From Petrolisthes cinctipes (taxonomy: Eukaryota; Arthropoda; Malacostraca; Decapoda; Porcellanidae): a DNA stretch of 64,000 nucleotides. The notes beneath the pieces were generated by a model. The model worked only from the letters and a program-made list of their open reading frames with translations, was not told where the DNA came from and did no database searches. The stretch lies in NCBI GenBank assembly GCA_033782935.1, contig JAWQEG010000284.1, positions 62,001-126,000 on the forward strand, read 5' to 3'. This document shows, piece by piece, positions 45,075-58,289 of the stretch; positions within the stretch are counted from its first letter, which is position 1, and each line of letters starts with the position of its first letter. A program made the position numbers and the translations under genes.

Positions 45075-45347
45075 TCATGTAAAAACAAACACCTCAATTT
45101 CAGGATCCTCAGACTGCAACTGTTTCAACTTCTGTGAGTCTACTGATTCTAAAGCAACCGCATTTATGTCCTCGAGTGATCCCATGAATGTATCCCCCAA
45201 ATCTATATCGTCCTCTGTCTCAGAACCATCGGGTTCATGGAGCTCCACAGGTTGGGGTTTTTGCCTCCCGCTGTCGATAGTCTCCTCCTGTGATTTCTGA
45301 TCATTTCGGGACATGCACCGTGTCACCGTACAAAAAGGAAAGGTCAA
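45075..45347 (-). pseudogene. Protease-integrase linker of the Gmr1-like element
   Basis: The segment is acidic (ETEDDIDLGDTFMGSLEDIN) and ends with KLKQLQSEDPEIEVFVF, a type of sequence that usually precedes the integrase zinc finger. A stop falls at 45075. The integrase finger follows about 150 bases downstream on the minus strand. Confidence 0.6.
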
Positions 45348-45680
45348 GGATGAACTCCTACCTGAACATCAGTCGATGGCATGGCGGTCAACACTGGAGC
45401 AGTTACAACTTCACCCCGCACTAGATCATTGCCTAGAATTAGGTCGACCCCACTCTCGGGCAAACTCTCAACAACTCTCAACCGTGCCACACCCCTGAAA
45501 GAATTAAACATAACTTCACATTCAACCAAAGGAACAATCAAAGCACAGTCACCCCTTTGATCAGGATGAACTCTTCTCCCCGTGATGTCGGATTGAGGCG
45601 ATTTCACTCATAATGAAACTGAGGCACCTGTGTCATGCAAAATGTTAATGGGGTACGTCTCACCACACACCCGAACACTA
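45344..45680 (-). pseudogene. Aspartic protease of the Gmr1-like element
   Basis: The active site DTGAS is encoded at about 45634-45620 in the context INILHDTGASVSL, followed at once by a TGA-type stop. The same frame then continues with VARLRVVESLPESGVDLILG near 45460, the usual second half with the hydrophobic ILG. The protease would mature Gag and Pol. Confidence 0.8.
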
Positions 45681-45935
45681 CCAGAAGACAAAATTATATG
45701 GAGCATAATTACTATTTGGTACGACGTCAGTAGACACCACCTGAACTACAACACCCGGAACAGTAGAAGGCAAGTCATCATAAGACAACAAACTACTCCC
45801 AGCCCCTAAAGAGGTAGCATCATGAGAAGAAGAAACAGAACTAGGATCGCCTCGTGGGGTCGATTCCAAAGTTACAACAGGATTATTCCTACTATTCACA
45901 TAGTGCATAGGCCTAACAACCCCAGCCTTTATCAA

Positions 45936-46590
45936 TTATGTGACCAAGTATACCCCAATAGTTACTAGTTGGGGGACACACTGTAGGTCTATGTGTGTGT
46001 GTGTTTGTTTGTGCTGTGGGGTTTTGTGTGACTCAGCAGAGGAATTAAACTTAGGTGTGGTGTCATTCTTTTGAGAAGGATTACTCTTTTGCTCAGGAGC
46101 TGATTGTGAGGTTTCTTTCTTTCTAGCCTTATCAAACTTTCTAGCTAAGTAATAGTTTTGCGCCAAATTGGCAGCTTGAGTAGAAGTGCTGACCTTCTTG
46201 TCAACTAGGTAAGTAAGCACATCTGGCTCTACTTTATTCAGGAAATCCTCCAACGTAATCAGATTCCATAGCCTATCATAGTTGTCTGTAGCATTGTCAC
46301 TCCTCATCCATGAATCAAACTGGCTTAACAAACTAGCATTAAAATCACAATAAGACTCGTTTTGGTGCCTGCAACGGTTTCTATATCTTTGACGATAGGC
46401 CTCAGGTCTCAGTTCATAGGCTCGCAATACAGCTATTTTAAGTGTTTCATAATCCTGGATCTCCTCGAAACTAAGGGTATCACAAGCTTTAAGAGCCTTG
46501 CCATCAAATACGGTCTGAACATACGTCGACCACTTCTCTCTAGGCCACTGATTACCCATAGCAATCTCCTCAAACCAAGTAAGAAACTAA
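45936..46590 (-). pseudogene. gag of the Gmr1-like element with SCAN-like capsid block
   Basis: The product contains FEEIAMGNQWPREKWSTYVQ, then LKIAVLRAYELRPEAYRQRY and ESYCDFNASLLSQFDSWM. This pattern of helices is shared with the vertebrate SCAN domain, which is thought to descend from Gmr1-type gag. A lysine/serine/glutamine-rich tail follows and the frame stops at 45936. An upstream stop near 46585 and loss of homology mark the 5' truncation. A degenerate nucleocapsid region may lie at 45935-45680, where an IKAGVVRPMHYV segment is seen. Confidence 0.8.
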
Positions 46591-46937
46591 GACACTGATT
46601 ATTACACGTAATTGTAAAGGTTGACAACACTAGGAATTTTATTATACCTTCCTGATTATTGATCATCTGAGAAAATGGATGGGTAGAAGCATACACTAAA
46701 ATAAACTGAATAATTCTATATGGCTAAAATGTCATGGATATCTACGTGCTTCTATTCACAAAGTTACTATCTGGTGATTGTTTCATTTGTCTTGCCTAAA
46801 AAATGATAACCTTAGTTATACAACTGCATGAAATTACTTCACAAAGAGTATTTTCACCACCTACACCCTCTTGTGTGTTTGTGTGTGGAGAAAGAGTGAC
46901 CGTGTGAAATGAGTGAGTCAGGTCAAAACATAGCAAG

Positions 46938-47878
<941 letters not shown>

Positions 47879-48261
47879 AACCCTACACCATCTCTTTGCG
47901 GTGATTGAGCCGCTCCCTCTCCAGTGTGTGTGTGTGTGAATTCGTAACACCCATAAATACATAAGCTGATAATTGTCTCCCCATCCCTTTCCTTTACCTC
48001 TTCCCCTCCCCAAGTTTTCCGTACTGTAATAAGTCTCTCCAAATGACATGCACATCAAGGGAAATTCATCGGGATTATTACTCACGAAAAAAGGGAGGGG
48101 CTTTATGCTGTTTGGGATCATGTGTATGTAATTCTTTTTGGATTTTCAGTCTTATATAAAAGGATTCGAGGAAGGAAACATATATACATACTTAGCTATT
48201 CACAGTTCTTTACTGGGAATCGGGAATGTACATACTACTTATGTATTTTAGATATTTTCAC

Positions 48262-48294
<33 letters not shown>

Positions 48295-48982
48295 GTACAG
48301 TAAGTTGTGGGTTATCTCACCGCTGGGTATCTCTAGAGAGATAGGGAGAGTGAGAAAAGCAATAAACAGTCTGGTGCTAATTACAGTCCTTCTCTCTCCC
48401 AGAAAAATAATGCTCACTGACAAGATCTAGGTAGTGGCAATTTCAGCACTGAGTTTGAAATGGAAATGAAAGATTCAGCAGTAAAAGGGTTAACTAACTA
48501 ACCATTTTGCTGCTATGTGCGTCTCTAGACGATCACCTTACAATCCTGCTATGCACGTCTAAGGACGCCCGCTCGACAGCCTGCTATACCCGTCTTGAGA
48601 CGTCCAGAGTAGTTGACCTGACCCACTTCACACGGTCAGATAATAAACCCACTTTACAGCCTCTCCCTTCCTCTCTCCTCCTCCTCCCTTCCTTTTACTT
48701 TCCCTTCTTCCTCTCTTCTCTTATCATACCCATCTTCCTCATCATCCTACTTTCTCTTCGTTTCTTTCCTCGAATCCTTTTATATAAGACTGAGTGTACA
48801 TTTTCCATAATTATATATAATATAATATTGAGAAAGTTTTATAAATGAAAAGGAGTGTCCAGTAAAGGAGTAAATAAAAATTTACTTACACATGATCTCC
48901 AACAGCATAAAGCCCTATTCCTACCCCTCCCTTTCTTCGTGAGCGATAATTCCGATGCATTTCCCTCGATTTACATGTAATT

Positions 48983-49033
<51 letters not shown>

Positions 49034-49195
49034 ATTACAGTACAGAAGGCTAGGGGAGGGGAAGAGGTAAAGGAAAGGGAGGGGGAGACAATTATCAGAT
49101 TAGGTTCTTATGGGTGTGGCGAACACACACACACACACACTGGAGAGGGAGCGGCTCAATAACTACAGAGGGATGAGAGGTAATAATGTAGTGTA
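47879..49195. repeat. Long inverted repeat c (diverged fold-back)
   Basis: The left arm (47879-48176) and right arm (48761-49195) are reverse complements with divergence. Clear blocks are GAGCCGCTCCCTCTCCAGTG with its CA/GT run, the TATATAAAAGGATTCGAGGAA block and a shared CATAAAGCCC region. The right arm carries an added GA run (48986-49031). The loop (48177-48760) includes a GA run (48260-48292) and three CGTCnnnnGACG boxes. No transposase is visible. Confidence 0.75.
48520..48602. repeat. Three spaced palindromic boxes CGTCnnnnGACG
   Basis: Boxes start at 48520, 48556 and 48591, each preceded by a CTGCTAT motif, so the unit is about 35 bases. The central four bases vary (TCTA, TAAG, TTGA) while the palindromic arms are kept. 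Confidence 0.75.
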
Positions 49196-49429
49196 ACCTG
49201 TTATATGAAGCCAGAAGGCTGAACAAAAAATTGACTCATCTTCACTACTTACATCTTGCAAGTCATATACTTAAAATAATAAATATGACTATATATTAGA
49301 TCTGGATAGGGTATGTAACTATAACAGCTAGAATCAGTTATACTGCTGCCGACTCCTAGGTATGAGTTGATATGAGTATGGTATATTTTATAAATCTTGA
49401 AAGGGAAAGTGTTTGTTATTCATTAGTTT

Positions 49430-50083
49430 TCATGGAAAATAATTTCTCAATATTATCTTTGATATACCTCTCACTTTCCAGATACGGTCTTCTTTGTTAG
49501 GTTTTTCATTTTCTGAGAAGTGAAGAAAACTCAACAGTAATAAAAATCTATCACGAGGCATATACTTGCTAAACAAAGGTGTGCTGATGAGGGCATCCTT
49601 GCGCCAGTACTGCTGGAGAACGTGTTTTTTGCAAAGAGGCATAATCAACATCAATGCTAGAAACACAAACAGCTCCCTGACAGTTGTAGCTTCCCAATTT
49701 CGTATTCTGGAAAAAGGGGAAATGAAATCCATATGCTGAGACACCCAACTGTTGTATCTGTTCGTTTTCTCAGCTATATATGACATCACTTCCTCATCGA
49801 TGAAGGCACGAAAGAAGGCACTCTCTCTTGCCTCGTCGTTGCAGGGCCAGTCCCTTGTTGTACCACTCCTGTTTGGCCGAAAATCATGCTGGTCTGGTAC
49901 AAAGTCTGACCCCTCTGACCAGTCAAAAGAAAACACTTCACGCAGATTTACAGATGTTCCGTCGTTCTCATTTCCTTCGTCCTCGTCACTGCTAGAACTA
50001 AGTGCATTGTTACCTAACCACACTTCGTCACTGCCAATGACGTCAGATTCACTCCAACCAGATTCACTCCCACCATCCTCCAT
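49430..50083 (-). pseudogene. piggyBac-type transposase, N-terminal fragment
   Basis: The first in-frame ATG is at 50083 (MEDGGSESGWS). An acidic serine-rich N-terminus precedes the DDE_Tnp_1_7-type domain, with ESAFFRAFIDEEVMSYIAEK near 49815, an LFVFLALMLIMPLCKK helix near 49650 and LHFSENEKPNKEDRIWKV near 49500. Piggybac transposases are about 550-600 residues; this stops at about 218, before any catalytic Asp. The last codons after WKVRG diverge and the frame ends at 49430. No TTAA-flanked inverted ends were found. It could also be a PGBD-like domesticated remnant, but truncation favours a dead transposon. Confidence 0.8.
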
Positions 50084-50198
50084 AAACAAAAGTGGTATAA
50101 TTTTTTATGGTGTTACGTTACGCTGACGTGGATGTGATCATGGTGTGGATGAATGACGAAAAGTACTCGGACCTGGAACAGTCAGAGTGGGCACAGAT

Positions 50199-51190
50199 TC
50201 AGTGGTGGTGATGGATGATGGAGGAATGGTAGTTAAGCGGCCTCTTTTTTTCCCATTCGTATGTCTTGGTGTTACCGTCACCCCCCCAGTACTCGGAGAG
50301 GTGCCTACGACGAAGGTCCCCAAGACTGGGACACTCGACAATAAGATGCCGTACTGTCAAAGGGACCAGACAATCATCACAGTAGGGAGGGTGAGCCCTC
50401 TCCATTAAAAAGCCATGAGTCAATAATGTGTGGCCAATGCGGAGACGGACAAGAGCCATCACCCACCGGCGGGAGAGGCAACTGTAGCTCCACAAACCAA
50501 GGCTCTGGCGGATGTCGTGGAGCTTGTTAGCCCCAACGGAGTCCCTTCTGTCCTGCCAACAGGAACGAACGGTAGCATCTATTTAGGGTCGAAGGTCCAT
50601 GCAGGAAAAGGATGACGCCTGGCAGGAGGCCGAGTATTGGAGACCGCAGCCTTAGCCGCCCTAGGGCGTCAGTTTGCTCATTCCCATCGACACCCACATG
50701 GGCCGGGACCCAACAAAAAGTTACTTTGCAGCCAGGACGACCCAGGAGGACAAGCCACTCAAAAATGGCCAACACCAGGGGATGGGAAGAGTTAAAATTC
50801 CACAAGGCCTGCAAGGCACTACTGGAATAACTAAAAATAGTAAAATTGACATGCCAGAAGGGAGCCTGCTGCCACGGCAAAAGTCAGGAAAGACTACTCC
50901 AAAGCCAACTCCAGCATCAGACTTTGACCCATCAGTGTACACAGGGAGGGACTCCCTGTGAGTGAAGGCATGTTCTGAAAAGAGGGAACGAGCCACTGGA
51001 GGAGGAAGAGATTCCTTTTTGTCTGTAAAGCAGGTGCAGGAGAAAACTTCTGGAAGAAGCCATGGAGCCACCCTGGGGACCCTCACAGGACAAATCTGGA
51101 AGTCATCAATGCCCATCTCCCATAGCCTTCCTGACCCGGAAGCCAAAGGGCCATGGTGCACGAAAATGTAAAAGGTAGTACTGAGACATG
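50199..51190 (-). pseudogene. F2 copy b: RNase H and C-terminal zinc motif
   Basis: After a linker shared with copy c (DDFQICPVRVPRVAPWLLPE near 51080), RNase H opens with PVYTDGSKSDAGVGFGVVFP near 50925. After a frameshift it continues with KVTFCWVPAHVGVDGNEQTD near 50710. The C-terminal region in yet another frame reads LVRLRIGHTLLTHGF and then CDDCLVPLTVRHLIVECP near 50390, the CCHC-like end motif of this LINE group. Frame changes near 50850 and 50500 break the protein. Confidence 0.85.
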
Positions 51191-51193
51191 ATA

Positions 51194-52225
51194 TCAGTAA
51201 CTCTCTGACCGACACTCAGAAGTAAGATGTGAGTCAAGAGCAGAACAATTACCACACCGGGAACGGTTGTTGCAGTTCTTCCTCCCATGACCAAACTCAT
51301 AACAACAGAAACACTGTAGGGGATGCTCAACAAAAGGCTTCACCTCAAAAGAGGTAGGGTTAATGTTAATGCAATCTGGGATATGCAAGCCATAGAAAGT
51401 GAGGATGATCATATTTTTACTGCCTTTCATCTTTGTTACTCGTTGAACACTGTCTGGGCACATAGCGAGAATGTCCTCTTCTGAGAATTCATACAGGTCT
51501 CCATTATATATATGCCCCTTGCTATAATCAAATGTTCGATGTGGTTTAATAGATTCAAACATGCTATCAGAAGGACAGGGGAGATTGAGGAGCATCATGG
51601 CCTGTGTAAGATCTTTGGCTCCGATTAAAACGCCCTTACCATATTTCTTTACGTGGCCCATTGGTAATAATCCAATTTCTTTCTCCAGATACCGGGAAGC
51701 ATGGATAAGGTTACCACGGCCCTCCCTGTAGTAAGCCACAAACCAAAAGGGTGTAGGAACCCGACGTTCCTTTAGGACATGCTCTACAGAGTCATTAAAG
51801 ATGTTAGAGCAGTAGTCATTGTCACTGTCAACTACATTGGTGGAGCGCATCATCTGAACTTTACAGTGAGTATCCCTCGCAGTCAGAGAATCTTTTGCCT
51901 CAAATGCTGCTTTGGCAACAGCATTTGTATTGAAAGTAATATAGCACCGATTAGACCTACAATCACTGTCATATGTGATTCAGATACGAATAACTAATCC
52001 AAAACATTTAACAATGGAGTGGAGAGCGCCATAGGAAAGGGATGCAAGTACGTTCGTTCATATTAATGTGTCAAAATCACTAACAGGATTCTTCGACACA
52101 ACATCCGACCTGCTAGATCTACTCTTATTTGCAGCTTTTTGCATACTACCACGACCAGAGAGTGACGTCTCGAGGGCCTGGTCGACCACCGCTCGAGGAA
52201 GAGATTGGGTTTTTTTTTTATCCAT
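51194..52225 (-). pseudogene. F2 copy b ORF1
   Basis: From an ATG near 52225 the frame matches copy a (RAVVDQALETS), with stops in its first half. From 51853 it is open: FWFVAYYREGRGNLIHASRY, YEFSEEDILAMCPDSV, then knuckles QCFCCYEFGHGRKNC and CGNCSALDSHLTSEC. The first knuckle keeps the Cys that copy a has lost. It breaks off at the internal deletion (ECRSESY then unrelated) at 51193. Confidence 0.85.
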
Positions 52226-52616
52226 ATATCATTGATATAATGTTGTTTGCCCTAGGAGCCAAGAGCTACTACCTACCGGGCAGATGAGGGGACCGTGGGC
52301 GGGGTACCTCTTCCTCCACGGGGCCACTCGTTTTAAAAAGCAGCCCCAATGGCCCAGATACCCAACCATCCAACAGACGACAGCCCCTAGAGGGCAGTCC
52401 CTCCGGAAGGCAGCACTGTTGGCCCGTACTGGCAGCCTATTACATGGGAACCATTTAGTCTGGTCTCTCACTGGCGACCTTACTATCATGGGAAGCCCTT
52501 TCTCCCCGAAATCGGGGCAGAGCAGGGGCCGGAGCCCCCTCTACTCTAGGTCGCCAGGTCTCAGAGACACGCAAGCCCCCCCACCACTGTAAGGAGGTTC
52601 CCGTTGGGTGGGACAG

Positions 52617-52961
52617 AATGTACGAGCGACTGAGGGAACTAAATCTATTCTCATTAACACAACGTAATTTAAGAGGTAACTTAATCCAGGTATTTAATAT
52701 GATCAAAACATTCATAATATGGACTGCAATAAATATTTCCCTATCGACCAATCAAATTACACGAGAGAAAACGGTTGCAAAATCATAGGTAAATCTTTTA
52801 ACTCACACGAATCCAAGAATTTCTTTTTTAATCGAGCCATGAACTTACGGACTGGGCTTCACCGTAACGTAATAGACTGTAACACCGTAGACGACTTCAA
52901 ACGTCGATGAGATAAACACTTTGTGTCTAAACCCCGACTAACATCATTTATCAGTGAATGA
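52617..52961 (+). pseudogene. CR1/L2-like LINE reverse transcriptase, C-terminal fragment
   Basis: The plus strand encodes YERLRELNLFSLTQRNLRGN near 52621, then after a one-base shift NKYFPIDQSNYTREN, ESKNFFFNRAMNLRTGL and VDDFKRR. A TGA stop at 52908-52910 sits where Leu is expected, and DKHFVSKPRLTSFISE follows to a stop at 52961. This is the well-known C-terminus of CR1/L2/RTE-like LINE proteins after the RT. F2 copy b joins it at about 52610. Confidence 0.8.
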
Positions 52962-54869
52962 CTTTTCTGAATTCAGGTGGTGAGTATGCCAGAATTCACC
53001 TACTTTCTGATCTTCCTGCAAAATTTCATTTGGGCGTATTTCTGCCAATCCTACAAGGTGATTACCTTCCTGTTCTTCTGACTTATTTTCCTGTACAGCC
53101 CAGGCCAGAGGGAGTGGTGGGGTTGAAGAGAGAGCCTTCTACTTTGCTATCCCTATCAACGACTATCACTGTGGCGTAATATATTCTCTACTAATAATCA
53201 TCAAATCAGGTCACCTCGTGTGGACCGTAAGGTCTGTTGTGGTTTGTGTATCTATGAAACTCTATGACTCATGGAAATCAGTGTGGCTAATAAGGTGACT
53301 CACACCAGACACACCTGTTTCTGGCCCCTGCCCTACATGAAAATATTATGTTCATAGTCTACAGTATGAATTTGCATACTGCATTTTTCTTAGCACTGAA
53401 TGATTAATGTGAGAATAAATCAATGAGAGTAATATAAATATATTATATTATTATGCGTAACTAACAACAATGTTCATATAATTTTAAAAAGACAAATACT
53501 GGACAATTTTTTTTTTATTATATTTAACGCAATAGTGATCACTTGGCTTACCGTAATCACGTTGACTTTTGAAGCGATTCGAATCACATTGTTAAATGTT
53601 AATGCTTCACTGTCGATAAAAACCATCATTCATATTCTACACACACGTGACCTGAATGGATACAATCCCTAGTTCATAGAGCGATTTAATTCTGGAACGA
53701 TGTAAGGAGTATATTGATATCGTGGAATATTTCCTGGACAACAACATATTCTTTGATAAGAATATATTCTCAACAGAAAACGACTTGGGTATAAAACAAT
53801 TAAAAAAAAAATCAAACAATTTCATGTCCTGTTTGTTGTGCAACACATGACGGATTACATGTTTACGTAAATATGTTAATATGCATTAAATTATACTATA
53901 TAGATTTCGATTTTAAAATAAACTCAATGTATCAACTGGCATTTTGTCCAGTGCTGCTATCATTAATTGATTTACACTGGGGTGACATATTCATTTTAAA
54001 CTAATTATTTGTACTGTATAAAATGGTCATGCTTTTATATAAGAACAGTATGTTGCTGTGCAATTTTTTTTTCTTCAGAAACGAGATAATTAATAATCTG
54101 ACACTGCAAATTTATAGTGTTAGGTTTTCAGGAACATTTTTTCTAAAATTTACTCGCCTGAAATTGTCCAGGGGAGCCTGTGTAAATGCAGTCACATTTC
54201 CTAATTAACTACCTGCTTAGTGCAAAATGTGTGTATACTAGAACACGTATTTCACGCCGGTTAAAATATAAGATACAATTCATTGCTACGAATACCAACC
54301 TTCCAATAATATCCCAGCGGTAGTTTCGTCCGTTTCCCAGCCGAATCTACACTGTTATGTCATGCCGATAGTTTAATGGGAAAGTGTACTACAGTATAAA
54401 CTTATGATAATGCACCAATATCCTCCCATCTGTTATCAAACTTATAGTGCTTGTTTTGAGTAGAAACTAAAGTTATAAATTTTAGATAAATACCACACTG
54501 ATAGAGTCGGCAAAATTGGAGCAACTGGATCCTCCAAACCATTCCAGGAATCGATCGACCTTGGTTATCCTTACGCAACTTTTTTTTTCTCTTTTATTTT
54601 TTTCAACGGAGGAATCCTTAGTCTCCAACAGGCAACCTAATAATATTGGCTGTACTTTTGGCTGGCGGCTTTGTGTGACTATTCCAATTTTTACGCCTCT
54701 CTCTCTCTCTCTTTCTCTCTCTGAGCTAACCTTTTCACCCTGCCCGCCATCCAGATGCATCAGAGAGAGAGAGAGAGGAGTTTACAAAGTCACCCTTAAC
54801 AGAATATAATATTATTATATGGCTTTTCCCAGATACCACCAACCAGTTGTGTGAGTGTCCCTTTTCCGA
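52962..54869. other. No gene seen
   Basis: I see no coding signal or repeat of note beyond T/A-rich tracts and a CT run with a GA partner (54697-54722 and 54762-54778) that could form a hairpin. The start may be the 3' UTR of the CR1/L2-like fragment. Confidence 0.5.
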
Positions 54870-55470
54870 TTTACATCCTTACTCTCACAATTTTACTCTT
54901 ACTCTCACAGTTTTACTCTTTCTCACACATTTATTCTCACACTCACAATTTAACTCTCACTCACAGTTTTATTTTCACACTCAGTTTACTCTCACTCTCA
55001 CACTTTTATTCACACTAACTTTTACTCACACTGTTACTCTCACACTTTACTCACACTCACAATTTTACTTTCATTCTCACAGTTACACTCACAAAATTAT
55101 TTAACTCTCACACAATTTTATTCTCACGCTCGCAATTTTACTCTCACGCTCGCAATTTTACTCACACTCACAGATTTACTCTCACTCATAGACGCAGTTT
55201 CACTCTCACACACTTGCACGCATTCACCTTCAATTTCACTCTTACACCTAAAAACTCACAGATTTCACTTTCACATTCACTAAATCCATTTCAATCTTAT
55301 TTTTACAGTTTATCTCAATTCACTATCACCATCCCACGTTCACTTTCATATGCTCGTTTTCATATCATATATCATATAGCATTCTCACACATACTTTCAC
55401 ACTTCACTATCACACACTCACTCACACTCCAACATACTACCAACCTCTAACACACTCTCACTCACACACT
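54870..55470. repeat. Degenerate satellite of ACTCTCACA-TTTT units
   Basis: About 40 loosely conserved units of 12-18 bases (TTACTCTCACACTCACAATTT and variants) run in tandem on the plus strand. Open frames across it reflect the repeat. Confidence 0.85.
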
Positions 55471-56314
55471 CTCACACGCTAGCACACTCACTCTTGCCCT
55501 ACAACACATCTCTCTAATAGCACTACGCCATTCGCTACCTATCTTGCTATTGGTTGACAAACATGTTGATTCAAGAGGCTATTTTTTAACTCTGTACACA
55601 GTAATCAGACCCAAATAAAGGCTGCCGCAAGGTCTTGGTATACATAAAGGGGTAAATTGGAAGTGTGGAGAGTTTGTGGGTTTGTCTAGGGATGGGGGTT
55701 GATTGATTAATACATAGGCATCTGGCAGCGCAACTGCTAGAGTCATATTCCGGCAAATATTATATTAAGTTCTAAGGATTTTGAAATATGGACATCTACA
55801 TCATAAATAAAATATGTACACCCATTAGGTAGGCTTAATTACCCCGAAAAAGGAAAGGCAGCATGATTAAAAGGATATATCAACTAAAAAGCAAATTTTT
55901 ACTAAAATGGGGGGGGGGGGTGAGCTAGACTAGAGGGGACTCCGGCCCCTGCTCTGCCCCGATTTCGGGGAGAGAGGGCTTCCCATGTTAGTTAGGTCGC
56001 CAGTGAGAGACCAGACTAAATGGTTCCCATGCATTAGGCTGCCAGTACGGGCCAATAGTGCTGCCCTCTGGAGGGACCGGCCTCTAGGGGCCGTCGTATA
56101 TTTGATGGTTGGGTGTCTGGGCTGGGAGATGTTGGGGAAGGGGGTCTCAGCACAGTCGTGGGCGAACTTTCGAGCCATTGGGGCTGCTTTTAAAACGAGT
56201 GGCCCCGTGGGGGACGAGGTACCCCGCCCACGGTGACCAGCGCTCGGTCCCCTCATCTGCCCGGTAGGTAGTAGCTCTTGGCTCCTTGGGCCAAAAACAC
56301 CAAATCAATGATAT

Positions 56315-58230
56315 ATATATAAAGAAAAGCCCCAATCTCTTCCTCGAGTTGTGGTCGACCAGGCCCTCGAGACGTCACTCTCTGGTCGTGGTAGTATGCA
56401 GAAGTCTGCAAATAAGAGTAGACCTAGCAGGTCGGGTGTTGTGTCGACGAACCCTGTTAACGGTTTTAACACGTTAATGTTAACAAATGTACTTGCATCC
56501 CTTTCCTGTGGCGCTATCCACTCAATTTTTAAGTGTTTTGGAGTGGTTCTTCGTATCCGAATCACTTATGACAGTGACTGTAGGTTTATTCGGTGCTATA
56601 TTACTTTCAATTCAAATGCTGCTCCAAAAGCAGATTTTGATGCAAAAGATTCTCTGATTGTTGGGGATACTCACTGCAAAGTTCAGATGATGCGCTCCAC
56701 CAATGTAGTTGACAGTGACAATGACTACTGCCCTAACATCTTTGATGACTCTGTAGTGCATGTCCCTAAGGAACGTCGGGTTCCTACACCCTTTTGGTTT
56801 GTGGCTTACTACAGGGAGGGACGTGGTAACCTTATCCATGCATCCCGACATCTAGAGAAAAATTGGATTACTACCACATAAAGAAATATGGTAAGGGCGT
56901 TTTAATCAGAGCCAAAGATCTTACACATGCCATGATGCTCCTCAATCTCCCCTGTCCTTCTGATCGCATGTTTGAATCTATCAAACCACATCGAACATTA
57001 AATTATAGCAAGGGGCATATATATAATGAGGACCTGTATGAATTCTCAGAAGAGGACATTCTCGCTATGTGCCCAAACAGTATCCAACGAGGAACAAAGA
57101 TGAAAGGCAGTAAAAATATGATCATCCTCACATTCTATGGCTCGCATATCCCAGATCGCGTTAACATTAACCCCACCTCCTTTGAGGTGAAGCCTTTTGT
57201 TGAGCGTCCCTTACAGTGTTTCTGTTATTATGAGTTTGGTCATGGGAGGAGGAACTGCAACAACGGTTCCCGGTGTGGTAATTGTTCTGCTCTTGACTCA
57301 CATCTTACTTCTGAGTGTCAGTCAGAGAGTTACTGCTTTTACTGCAGGGATGCTCACCCTTGCCAATGTAAGATGTACCTCCTTGAGCAGGATATCCTTT
57401 ACTTGGCTAATACCCAATTCATCAGTATTGGTAGTGCTAGACTGCAACTCAACTTCAGGCGACAGAAGGATGGTGGTGTGAAGACATATGCTTCCTCCCT
57501 TCGCCCAAAATCGGTCCCAGCACCCTCTCAACTCTCTCAAGAAGCGGCTGCTTTTTGCTCTAGTGAGAGCGTTTCTAAGGTTACACTACATAATAGTTTC
57601 TCTGTCTTGGAAACTTTATCAGACACTCATTCTCAGACTTTAGCTAAAGGTGTCCATGTGGTAGAAGTTCAAGCTGCCACACGCTCTCCAAAAGGAAACT
57701 TAAGTCTCCTAAACTGCCACAGAGACACCTTCGTGGTTCCTCTGAGGCACTTGACTCCATAGATGTTCCTCCTTGCAAGGCAACCGTGTCTGTGGATTCT
57801 TCCATAGTTTCCTCTCAATTTCACCAGAAGCGTTCTCGTGGCTCTAATGAATCTTTTGATTCAACAGATGTTCCTCGCAAGCTTCCTTCGGCATCATCAG
57901 AAGGGCGTGAAGTTAATGTGGATGCCTCGGATGTTGTGGCTTCAAAAGATTCAGTTTCTCCTCCGCTTGAGCAGTGAACAGATTCTACCACCTGTATTAT
58001 GGATGTTGATGTATCTGCCTGTGTCAGTGATACCACTGTTGTACAGGACAATACCAATGTAATTGTTTCTAAGAATATCCCTGCTCATATACCTTCACCT
58101 TCTTCTAACATATCAGATGCTTCATGGGTCCCAATTACCGCCCCAAGTACTACTCCTCGGGTTCGCTCTTCTTCTATAGGCCCAGGATTAGATAAAACTT
58201 ATTGTTTGATCGTTTGAGTAAACCCACAGG
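56315..58230 (+). pseudogene. F2 copy c ORF1, CCHC protein
   Basis: The frame opens without ATG, then matches copies a and b (VVDQALETSLSGRGSM near 56350). It is open to 56881 and again, after a 15-base deletion and shift near 56870, from 56863 to 57762. All three knuckles are clear: CFCYYEFGHGRRNC near 57220 (one Cys changed to Tyr), CGNCSALDSHLTSEC near 57275 and a CFYCRDAHPCQC-type motif near 57335. A frameshift near 57690 and a TGA at 57975-57977 follow, then the Ser/Thr-rich tail to about 58217. Confidence 0.85.
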
Positions 58231-58289
58231 TCAAGGTGGTAGCGGGAAGTACTTCCGTGAGGCTTCCCAAAAAATCAGTACTAAAGTAA

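Larger units (their letters stand above)
42241..46590 (-). mobile_element. Gmr1-like Ty3/gypsy element with integrase upstream of RT
   Basis: On the minus strand the order is gag (46590-45936), protease (45680-45344), integrase (44960-43797), RT and RNase H (43771-42529), polypurine tract and LTR start (42481-42470). RT and integrase are of Ty3/gypsy type, yet the order is that of Ty1/copia, the defining feature of Gmr1-group elements. The gag has the SCAN-like block known from that group. The 5' end is truncated near 46590. Many point stops are present. Confidence 0.85.
50110..52610 (-). mobile_element. Non-LTR retrotransposon, family F2, copy b (internally deleted)
   Basis: The 5' region (52610-52230) matches the starts of copies a and c. 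ORF1 runs to its second zinc knuckle and then jumps, at 51193, to the RNase H part of ORF2, so the rest of ORF1, EN and nearly all of RT are gone. The 3' end of the family is intact here and gives the best view of RNase H and the C-terminal zinc motif. It abuts the CR1/L2-like fragment at its 5' end and the piggyBac remnant at its 3' end. Confidence 0.85.

Noticed and set aside
54870..55470. Possible CRISPR-like array
   Set aside because: Units are short, degenerate and without unique spacers; this is a eukaryotic satellite.
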